A stretch of 14,211 bases of DNA from Ochromonadaceae sp. CCMP2298. Taxonomy: Eukaryota; Sar; Synurophyceae; Ochromonadales; Ochromonadaceae. Below are positions 7,595 through 14,211 of the stretch, in pieces. Within the stretch, counting starts at the first letter, position 1. The number at the start of each line of letters is the position of its first letter. Location of the stretch: NCBI GenBank assembly GCA_026770595.1, contig MU633652.1:18521-32731 (forward strand), in the 5' to 3' direction. The notes under the pieces were generated by a model. That model was not told the DNA's origin, did no database searches, and was given only the letters and a program-made list of their open reading frames with translations. A program made the translations under genes and the position numbers.

Positions 7595-7835
7595 AAGCAT
7601 TTTTATCCGACCTCTCCAAACTCGGCGTCGCGCCACCCGCTCTGAAGCACAGGTAGGTCTCCCATCGCACTGATATCTTGCCGCCGACCCTACAACTAAC
7701 CCAGCACTACCCCCCACTACCCTCCTGCAGCGATTAAATAGGCTGGACTCAGGCGCCATGCAGCGTAGCGCCGCCAGCAGCCCCGAAGGTAGCCCCCGTG
7801 GTCGACGCAACAGGGGCGCATGCTACAGGCACTAG
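7409..7835 (+). CDS. Possible 3' part of a spliced gene, frame unresolved
   Basis: Splice-like borders define pieces 7409-7497, 7582-7652 (donor AG|GTAGGT) and 7731-7835 (acceptor CTCCTGCAG). The last piece is open and reads RLNRLDSGAMQRSAASSPEG up to a TAG at 7833-7835. If that TAG is read through, the frame stays open to a TAA at 7896-7898. The first piece reads LPLSAAVIRDLLDAASRLP and, spliced on, meets a TGA at 7590-7592. All three frames of 7582-7652 contain a stop, so the pieces do not make one clean protein. AATAAA at 7987-7992 is a possible polyadenylation signal. This may be a decayed gene or a non-coding transcript. Confidence 0.25.
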
Positions 7836-7979
7836 GAAGGGACAGCGGCTGCGGAAACGAAGAGGGATGGAGCCCTGCACTCATATTATTCTATGTAACA
7901 ACCTGGGGGCGAAGGAAAAGGAGCGGCGAGTGTGTGAAGCGAATAGTGTGTCTGTATCGTTGACTTAATTGTTTACATT

Positions 7980-8534
7980 TATCTGTAATAAATGTATATA
8001 TACGAATATGTACAATGTGTAAAGATAGTAAATAAAACACTGATTATATGCATTATAGTTCTTATGTGAGAGGCAGGGAACGAAAGTAGAGCAGGAGAGG
8101 GAATGGGAGGCCCAAAGTAGGGGCGTGAAGAGCTCCGCCTCACAGCTTCTGCACAATAAACAAAAAAGGCAGTTAGGTAAGCATGTTTGGGGCATTTCAG
8201 GCACAAAAAACAAGTATACATAATAACTATTACCTTTCCAACACGATGCAATGCTCAAATCCATCGCCAGTGACCTTGGAGAGCGCTTTCCGACATCTGG
8301 AAAGTGCTCGAGCGATTCATGCTGGAAGAGGGCAGGCTGGAAGTGAGCACTCCACAGTAGATGCAGCCCCTAATCCGCATCCACAATACTAATGTCACCT
8401 CTACAAATCCGTTCCGCCACGAAACCAGGCACTGCGGGGCAGCGGAGAGGCCTGGAGGTGGGCAGGTATCACACTCCCGTCGCCGTTGGACGCTTGGAGG
8501 CTGGATCTAGCCCCCTGTACCTCCGCGGCTAGCC
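7980..8534 (-). CDS. Weak spliced-gene candidate on the minus strand, function unknown
   Basis: The best signal is an 85-nt intron at 8149-8233 (AAAG|GTAATA..TTATTGTGCAG), joining exons 8321-8234 and 8148 downward. Across it one frame reads GFEHCIVLERSCEAELFTPL. Another reads MDLSIASCWKEAVRRSSSRP. A further upstream piece, 8534-8399, lies between a TTTTCAG acceptor and an AGAG|GTGACA donor. It reads AEVQGARSSLQASNGDGS and onward, but has a TAG two bases before the donor. The three pieces do not share one open frame. No family was recognised. Confidence 0.25.
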
Positions 8535-8807
8535 CTGAAAAGGGGCACAGGGGTGGGAAAGGGTGTGACGCGAAGGTTTAGTTTTTGAACGAGGCTGAAA
8601 TGCACTCAGAACAGCCCGAGATGTGGCATTTGGTGGTGCAGGTTGCTCAGATTGCAAAGGCTTTGCTTTTCCTGCTTTTTACGGACCCATTTCCAAAAAG
8701 GATCGGTTCTTGGACTAAATAGAAATACATCCTACTACAGGATGGGTTTTTGCTTGAAATCGGGGATTTATTTACTGCGGAAGTGGGGTCGAAAATGCTC
8801 AATGTTT
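8535..8807. other. Stretch without a supported gene
   Basis: A pyrimidine tract on the minus strand precedes the acceptor at 8535-8536. The rest has short conflicting frames on both strands and nothing I can assign. Confidence 0.5.
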
Positions 8808-9064
8808 TACCCAGAGTATCCAGTGCGCGGAAAAAGGCGTCCCAAAAAATAAAAGGCACCCCAAACGCTGTTCGGAGGGAATTAGCTGAGGCTGACGCAA
8901 ATAATAAAAAATACTTTTATCACGGACATTTTGATAAAAAGTACGACTCACCGGCTATTTTTTATTAATTGGCGTCAGCCTCTGCTAATTCCCTCCGAAC
9001 AGCGTTTGGGGCGCCTTTTATTTTTTGGGGCGCCTTTTTCCGCGCACTGGGTATTTTCTGGGTA
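8808..9064. mobile_element. Foldback MITE, 257 bp, ~100-bp arms, TA at both ends
   Basis: The left arm from TACCCAGA (8808) to about 8915 is nearly the exact reverse complement of the right arm from about 8958 to TCTGGGTA (9064). Shared inner blocks include GGAAAAAGGCG, CCCCAAACGCTGTTCGGAGG and GAGGCTGACGC. The loop contains a second stem, ACTTTTATCA/TGATAAAAAGT. Only a handful of mismatches and small gaps were seen, so the insertion is fairly young. The TA-CCCAG..CTGGG-TA ends fit TA target duplication, as in Tc1/mariner-derived MITEs. It encodes nothing. Confidence 0.8.
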
Positions 9065-9290
9065 GTCACCTATGTTCTTTGTTGGGTTTTCTGGGGATCT
9101 TGGGAAAGTTGTTGGGTTTCCGTCCCCTACAAATCCCTTGAAAAGTTCCCTTACCACCACCACCAACCACCAACCAAATCCCCCCCATTTTTTTGCAGGC
9201 AGCCTCGCACTGTATGCTTTAGGAGTTCTAGAATATTTCTAAAACGATGAATCCTCTACTGTAAGGCTGGAGTTATGGGTTGCTCCCGCT

Positions 9291-9368
9291 CCAGTAGGGG
9301 GAAGAAATGTGGGAGGAAGAAATGTGGGACGCAGCGCCAAGAAATGCGGGTTTTGATCGCTGTCGAAA
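9291..9368 (+). repeat. Left terminal inverted repeat (78 bp)
   Basis: It starts CCAGTAGGGGG. It contains the 14-mer GAAGAAATGTGGGA twice in tandem, then GCAGCGCCAAGAAATGCGGG and TTTTGATCGCTGTCGAAA. The doubled 14-mer is the obvious candidate for a transposase-binding site. Confidence 0.92.
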
Positions 9369-9725
9369 GAGTCTCCTCCTAAAGTGATTGTGGCTTGTGC
9401 TGATGTCCAATCGACCACTTCTAGAGCGATACTCCAGGAAAGAAGGCGGTTGTTCTTTCCCACAGTCGTGCCAATAGGTCTTCCGTGGAGCTCAGCGACC
9501 AGAAATCGGACGGAAACAAGCGCCGCAGAGCGAGAACAAGGGCGAAAAGACAAGTGCACACGAGGTGAGGAAGAACATGATATTTAAGACAGTGAGGTGA
9601 GGAAGACAGTGTACTGCCTGCGATGCCTCTCAAGCCCTTTTTAACGTCGGTTACCCTTTATCACCTATCCCCCGTATGATATACAAGCCACCAGCGTCCA
9701 ACTCGCTCTTGACTAAGACCCACAT
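9369..9725. other. Left sub-terminal part of the transposon, no clear gene
   Basis: A plus-strand frame at 9384-9587 stays open and reaches an ACGAG|GTGAGG donor-like site at 9563-9564. The minus strand is also open across 9239-9559. Neither has an ATG or a splice partner that I can support. It may hold a 5' exon of the plus-strand gene, or only the promoter and leader. Confidence 0.4.
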
Positions 9726-10337
9726 ATGAACCATCACAGGACCAACACGCTCCCGCCTGCTTCCACGACCGAGTAGCTGGACGACCAAGCACATTCAGCC
9801 TTTCGCACTCTGCGAAGGGCCCTGCAGGTACCCCAGGGAGCTTCCGCTCCGCTAGGCCTATGGTGTGCAGTGCTCTGCGCGGGTGCTGGTGGGGTGTCGG
9901 TTGGCGAGGTACTGCAGCTAGAGGCAGAGGTGGCCAACGAGACAGGTGAGCTAAGCTAATCTACGTCCACATGCATACAACCATACATCTTACTACCCCC
10001 TCTACATCCCTCTACATCTCCAGCGGTGCTGGTCCACAGGATGGGCGGCAGCGCGGTGGTCGGGCACGTGGGGGTGGTTCAAGACGACACTCACGAGCGC
10101 GCGATAACGGGCCTGCTGCGCCCCGACAGCGAGCCCTCGCTTCCGCCGGCGGGGCTGCAGGTGGTACGGGCGACCGCTGGCCCGAGCAGTGATGTAGCTG
10201 GAGCTGGTGGCGCGGGAAGGGCTGTGCTATCGGTGGATGTGGTAGTGCACTGCGCAACCCTAGAGGCGATGGCGGCTCTGGCCACCTTCCTCGGAGCGCT
10301 GGGCGTCGCGCACGCCGAAGTAGTAGTAGTATTGTAA
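9726..10337 (+). CDS. Transposon-borne accessory protein, unknown function (in-frame TAG)
   Basis: The exons are 9726-9945 and 10024-10337, joined over a 78-nt intron (ACAG|GTGAGC..CATCTCCAG) in phase 1, ending in TAA at 10335-10337. The frame reads ATG, 16 codons, a TAG at 9774-9776, then LDDQAHSAFRTLRRALQVPQ. It continues through VSVGEVLQLEAEVANET, across the splice to AVLVHRMGGSAVVGHVGVVQ, and ends in an Ala/Val-rich segment. It has no recognised domain. Its last exon converges on the transposase gene. If the TAG is a true stop, the start must lie downstream or in an upstream exon, and CATTCAG at 9792-9798 is a possible acceptor. Alternatively the copy is broken or TAG is decoded. The exon junction is well supported. 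The start is not. Confidence 0.55.
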
Positions 10338-10360
10338 GTTAGGAGTAAGCAGAGGACGTT

Positions 10361-10395
10361 CCTAGAGAACGTACTATGTATGTACGTACTCTAGG
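10361..10395. repeat. Hairpin between the two convergent transposon genes
   Basis: CCTAGAG-A-ACGTAC (10361-10374) pairs with GTACGT-A-CTCTAGG (10381-10395) around the loop TATGTA, with one or two mismatches. It sits 24 bp after the TAA of the plus-strand gene and about 200 bp from the transposase 3' end. It may mark the 3' ends of transcripts. No function is shown. Confidence 0.7.
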
Positions 10396-10594
10396 ATCGA
10401 ACCGTAAGTAGTAATGCCTGCTCGTAAATGTTTGTAGTGCTTACATGTGTACATGTTTGTGTCAATGTTGCACATATGTACACGTAAATCCTAAATGGAG
10501 ACCCTTGGCCATCATTACTATTCAACCTATTGTACTGAAATCCTCGACCCAGTGCCCACTGCCTGCTACCTACTCAAGTCGTAGCAGGGACCGG

Positions 10595-13144
10595 CTAAGG
10601 CTTCTTCGCGCAGCCGTCATCCATGTGCGTCTTCATGACGTGCCCTGTTACACACCCTGGGCAGAAGATCTTGTTGCAGCCCTTGTGGCCGCACTTCTTG
10701 AACTCGTTAGTAGCGATCTTCTTCGTCTCAGCCACGCACCCAGAGCACTTACCCCTCTTCTTGCGGACCGGTGAGACCCCCTCTCCTGCACCGACGCGCT
10801 GCTCGCGATCTGCTCGTATCTCCTTCCCGCTTGTTCTCCTCCGCCTGCTTCGCGTTTTTGAGCTCGCGCGTCCTCTGCTGCCGTACACGCACCCTCTCTG
10901 CCGCCTCTTGCGCTGCGTCCCGGCGCCGCTGCTTGTTCTGCTCGACGCGCGCCACGGTCCCCTCCTTGTTGACCCAAGTCGCGAGCCACCGGTTCAGGGC
11001 CAAGCTCATCAGGTCGACGTCGTCCGCAGTGGTGTACATGCTGACGGGCAGGAACGGTCCGATCTCTGCCAGTATCTCTTGCGGGGACAGATATCCCTTG
11101 GCAGCCTGGAGAGCGAGAGACGGGATACAGTCAATCACTCCGTGTCTCTGCTCGGTTGTGAGGCGTGCAAAGCCTGACCAGCGCTGTAACATTGAAACAG
11201 GCGTATAGGGGATAAATCCCGGGTCCAGCCACTCCGAGCGGACCGTGCTTAGGGTGAACACCGCGTGCAAGTAAGTAGAGAGTCTTGAAAGGAACTCCGC
11301 GTACGTACGCCGGCTGGAGGGGTCCAAGGCTGCGAGGAACTTTTGCACGAAGCCGTCCTCCATCCAAGCTGGCACGGAGTACATGCTTGCGTCGTCGTCA
11401 TCCGCGCCCGCAGCCTTCCTCTTCAGTGTCCGAAATCCAGGCTGGACATCGCAGGGCTGAAAGATAAGGCTGCAGGCTGCCGGAAACTTCATGAACTCGA
11501 GCGACTCTAGCATCGCTGCCACCGCGCCGTTGACCACCTTATCGATTGCACGCAGTTGGAACGTTTCACCGTCGCAGGTGACCACCGCCCGCAGAGTCTT
11601 CATCTCCGCGCTGACCTCCGCGGCTGAAGCAAAGACTTCACTCATCTGCGAGAACGACTGCTCCCTCTCACCCTCCCTGCTTGCAGCTCCAGATCGGGGT
11701 CTCCGTATGCAGCAGTCTGGCGATTGTAGTCTGTGCGTGACCCGCTCCTCCGCAGTCCGGATAACGCAGTGCGTAACGACTTCGACAATTGCGTCAGCCG
11801 ACTGCTGTTCCATCGTACTAGAAGTATTGGGGTCCAGATCTCGTACGATGTCGTCTGGGTCCTCGTCTTCAGCAGGAGGCAGCAGCGGTTCGTCGTCGTC
11901 GATTGCATCCTCATCATACTCTGCTGGGCCAGTCTCGCCCGTCCCCGTCCTCGTCCCCGTCCTCGTCCCCAATCCCAATCCCGATCCCGTTCCCATGCCC
12001 ACGCCAATACCCACGCCCCCGCCCACGTCCCCGCCCTCGCCCATTCCCATGTCAACACCCACGCCCCCCCTCCCCCTGCTGCTGCTACTGCTGCTAGCGG
12101 TTATGGATCCTGCGGCGGCGGCGGTAACAGGTGTTGCTGCTGCTGGTGCGGCGGCGGCGGTGTCCTCTGCTTTGACGTAGGGGATAGCCTGCAGATAGAC
12201 TCGATACGGCAGCAGCGACGTGGGGGTCAATCGCTGTGTTAGAATCTTGCCGAACTGTTTGAATCGCTTGTCCTTGATCTTGATGATGACGCAGGCGATT
12301 GACCCCGTGGGAGTGGTGTCCAGAGTCACGTGCACGCAGCGCTGCTGGAAGGAATCCTACCTGCCCTTCGTCGTCGTCCGAGCGGGGCTAAGGCGCAGCT
12401 TCGTCAAGGCCAAGATACTGCCTTGGGCACAGTAGATCTTGCGTGACTGGGTGCGCACAGAGCGCAGCAGAATGGCAGTGTTGTCGAAGTTGTGCATGTC
12501 CTCCTCCTCGATCGTCTGCACCAACTCCTCGCCGTCCTCCTCGAATGCGAGTGCTCTCCAAAGCGCAGCCACCGAAACGTGATTCACCGGACGCTGTAAC
12601 GCATCAAAACGTCGCTCGCACTGAGTGGAGGGCTTATTACAGCTCTCAGGGGCGGCCTGGTTGATGTACTTCATGGCGGTTTTATTGGAGACATCCTTGA
12701 TGGCCAGTGCGTTCTTGCCCTCCCTCTCAGCCACCTCTTTTCTCTTGTCCACGAACTTCGACCTCAGGTCTTTCTTGTAGCTGGAGCCTCGCGTCATGTC
12801 TTCCCTGGAGATCTCCCTCTTCAGCTCCTCGATAGCCCCGGGAGAGAGCGTCGGCGGCCGCCCTTTCTGAAACCGCAACGCCCTACCGTCCTCGAGCAGC
12901 TTCACGACTCTGCGAAGGAGTAAATTAGAAAAGAGCATCAGTTGAGCACGATGCAAGTTCGCGCACGAGAGCTCTGCCGGACCTACCTGTGCAGAGAAGA
13001 TCTGGGAACAAAATACATCTCGCTAACCTCCGTCAGCGACAGATAATCGGGCGGAGTAAACTCCTTGATCTCTTTATGCCCAAAGGCTTCTTCGGGGAAG
13101 TACTCATCAGGGTACAGTCCGGTCATGTACACCTCGGCTGCCAT
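10595..13144 (-). CDS. DDE transposase with N-terminal HTH and C-terminal zinc finger (one TAG, one frame break)
   Basis: Exon 1 is 13144-12987 and exon 2 starts at 12909. The 77-nt intron (CACAG|GTAGGT..CTTCGCAG) joins in frame. Residues 36-92 look like a helix-turn-helix (YLSLTEVSEMYFVPRSSLHR, then GRPPTLSPGAIEELKREI). The acidic motifs of a DDE nuclease follow: HNFDNTAILL (D195), VTCDGETFQL (D499) and SLIFQPCDVQPGFRTLK (D540), the last like the LQPxDV..FK motif of pogo/DDE_1 proteins. Between D195 and D499 sits a low-complexity Ala/Gly/Asp/Thr insert (about 11855-12167). An in-frame TAG (12357-12359) splits the gene, with homologous-looking sequence continuing in the same frame on both sides. 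After a charged helical stretch, the frame must shift by one near 10815-10830 to reach KCSGC...CGHKGCNKIFCPGC...H, a Cys/His zinc finger like those ending piggyBac-type transposases. Confidence 0.78.
11855..12167 (-). repeat. Low-complexity insert in the transposase coding region
   Basis: GCC/GCG, GGC/GGT-GTG-ATG-GGC and GGGACGAGGAC-like hexamers encode runs of Ala, Ser, GVGMGMG, GTRTGT and acidic residues. The stretch lies between conserved transposase motifs and stays in frame, so it behaves like an expanded microsatellite tolerated in a surface loop. Confidence 0.8.
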
Positions 13145-13402
13145 GACAACTCGCAGTCGCCGCGCCGCTCTCCTGCTTTGTGGGCTCAGCTTGATCCATG
13201 GGTTCCTCCATCGACAGCGTCAGCGCTCCCATGCCTGTGTCGGTATCTGCACCTCCGCCCGCCTCCTCCATGGTCTCACTTGGCAAATGGGCAAAGGCCA
13301 ATCGATTGCGGTGCTCAAAATGTCGCTTGGTTATAGAAGATCCGTAGCTTTAGGAGAGAAGTCGAAGGTCCAGGAAAGGTGGCGAGGGCGATTTGCTCCA
13401 CT

Positions 13403-13481
13403 TTTCGACAGCGATCAAAACCCGCAATTCTTGGCGCTGCGTCCCACATTTCTTCCGTCCCACATTTCTTCCCCCTACTGG
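13403..13481 (-). repeat. Right terminal inverted repeat (79 bp)
   Basis: Reverse complement of 9291-9368. I see one substitution (AAGAATTGCGGG against AAGAAATGCGGG) and one extra C between the two GAAGAAATGTGGGA copies. The repeat ends in CCCCCTACTGG. Confidence 0.92.
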
Positions 13482-13540
13482 CGCTGCTGTTCAACAGTCC
13501 GGCGTTTATAGGAAGCTGGCGGACCTTTTTTAGCAGGGGA

Positions 13541-13641
13541 TGTGAAACAGGAGCTTCATATATTTGAGAACTCAGCCTGAATTTGGCGGGTGAAAGGTGT
13601 AACCGCCGCATTAAGCCGATATGTGAAGCACCCGTTTCACA
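13541..13641. repeat. Short foldback (23-bp arms, ~55-bp loop)
   Basis: TGTGAAACAGGAGCTTCATAT at 13541 is inverted against ATATGTGAAGCACCCGTTTC up to 13641, with about three or four mismatches. It lies 60 bp outside the transposon end. It is not a tRNA: I see no cloverleaf or anticodon arm. Confidence 0.7.
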
Positions 13642-13766
13642 AAAAAAACAGTGCAGAGCCTTAGTTCGTTCACTACCAGATATCTCATTATCTCTGTTTC
13701 TGCTTCTTCTGCATGACACTATTAAAGATGAAAGAAAACGAGAGCAGTTTAAGTGTGTTGTTTAAG

Positions 13767-13901
13767 TTAACATAAACAAGAAGATTCTACTATCCATCGA
13801 CTACGGCAGGTACTCGTGCAGAGGCCACAGTGTGCCCACGGGCGATGCCACCCATCGGCACACCTCCAGCGCCACCAGCAGCGCCTACATCGTGATCTGT
13901 G
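13767..13901 (+). CDS. Likely internal exon of an unidentified plus-strand gene
   Basis: An open stretch between a TTTAAG acceptor (to 13766) and a strong TGTG|GTATGT donor (13902) reads NINKKILLSIDYGRYSCRGH, then SVPTGDATHRHTSSATSSAY and IVIC. No ATG precedes it in frame: an upstream TAA sits at the acceptor. It is therefore probably internal, entering in phase 2 and leaving in phase 1. A 27-nt micro-exon (13950-13976, between GCGCAG and GCAG|GTATTG) would keep the frame. Direct splicing to 13977 would also keep it. The protein was not recognised. The rest of the gene must lie beyond the right edge, and upstream exons were not found. Confidence 0.4.
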
Positions 13902-14033
13902 GTATGTAGTCTGTGCACTGTCTACATCCCAGCCCCAGTGCCAGCGCAGGTGCCGGAGTGCATTGCAGTATTGCAGGTATTGCGCTACATTCACCACATC
14001 CACTGTTGATCTGCGCCTCGGTCACGTACATCT

Positions 14034-14211
14034 ATGTGTGTGTATGTTAATGTGCGTGTTTATGTGCGTGTATGTGTGTGTGTATGTGTGCGTGTATGTG
14101 TGCGTGTATGTGTGTACGTTTGTATGTGTGTGTGTACGTGTGAATGTGTGTGTGAATGTGTGTATGTGTGTGTGTATGTGTGTGTATGTGTTTATGTATG
14201 TGTTTATGTAT
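14034..14211. repeat. TG/TATG microsatellite to the window edge
   Basis: Continuous TGTGTG, TGTATG and TGCGTG units fill the last roughly 178 bases. They probably lie in an intron of the gene represented by the exon at 13767-13901. Confidence 0.92.

Larger units (their letters stand above)
9291..13481 (-). mobile_element. 4.19-kb DNA transposon with long TIRs, transposase and a second gene
   Basis: Near-perfect inverted repeats at 9291-9368 and 13403-13481 bound a unit holding a DDE transposase gene (minus strand) and a small spliced gene (plus strand), arranged convergently. Both ends start CCAGTAGGGGGAAG and are flanked outside by CGCT (9287-9290, 13482-13485), a candidate 4-bp target duplication. 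A 4-bp duplication does not fit pogo/Tc1 (TA), piggyBac (TTAA) or hAT (8 bp), so the superfamily is left open. High TIR identity argues for recent movement. The breaks in the genes suggest that this copy may now be non-autonomous. Confidence 0.85.

Noticed and set aside
11491-12242. Long plus-strand frames (229 and 169 residues) over the transposase
   Set aside because: These are shadows of the minus-strand gene. The low-complexity GC-rich insert keeps several frames open, and only the minus strand shows DDE motifs and intron joins.
13107-13301. Acidic minus-strand frame upstream of the transposase ATG as an extra N-terminal exon
   Set aside because: It begins one frame away, and the only GT..AG pair that would join it spans 10 nt. 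The ATG at 13144 gives a clean start, so this is left as leader.
13541-13641. Possible tRNA or small structured RNA
   Set aside because: The inverted repeat gives a single long stem without tRNA box A/B or a cloverleaf. It reads better as a small foldback.

Overview
The window is eukaryotic nuclear DNA. The evidence is spliceosomal introns of about 64-490 nt with GTRNGN/YAG borders inside open frames, dense non-autonomous transposons, microsatellites, and an ER glycoprotein quality-control gene. A Pro-Ser-Ala/Gln-Pro-Ser repeat tract is a composition I associate with stramenopile algae, so a photosynthetic stramenopile or similar protist is my best but weak guess. No tRNA, rRNA, CRISPR or prokaryotic operon was found.

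Left end (1-1444, minus strand): the 5' part of a four-exon gene running off the left edge. It encodes a signal peptide and a complete OS-9/Yos9-type MRH lectin domain with all mannose-contact residues and the double Trp. An acidic linker follows, and then the first helix of a GH47 EDEM/Htm1-type mannosidase. This apparent lectin-mannosidase fusion is the most interesting observation. A TGTAGGG heptamer array fills the part of its fourth intron that lies in the window.

1600-2815: two hAT-like non-autonomous elements sit almost back to back, each with its own perfect 8-bp target duplication. 2815-4560: gene-poor DNA with a short tandem repeat, a frame-broken PSAQPS coding minisatellite and a 13-bp-stem hairpin.

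4559-6122 (plus): a multi-exon gene of unknown function with helical, Gln-rich segments and one apparent 1-nt frame break. 6140-7290: non-coding DNA full of inverted repeats. 7295-7594: a tandem duplication of about 172 bp that carries intron-like signals, followed by more splice-like signals to about 7900. 7980-8534 (minus): weak spliced-gene signals. 8808-9064: a foldback MITE with TA ends.

9291-13481: an apparently complete 4.19-kb DNA transposon with 78/79-bp terminal inverted repeats and a candidate 4-bp target duplication (CGCT). It carries a DDE transposase on the minus strand, with an N-terminal HTH, three acidic motifs and a C-terminal Cys/His zinc finger. A second small spliced gene lies on the plus strand. 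Both genes contain an in-frame TAG, and the transposase also has one frame break, so the copy is either damaged or uses TAG unusually.

Right end: a short inverted repeat, one likely internal exon of an unknown plus-strand gene (13767-13901), and a TG-rich microsatellite running off the edge.
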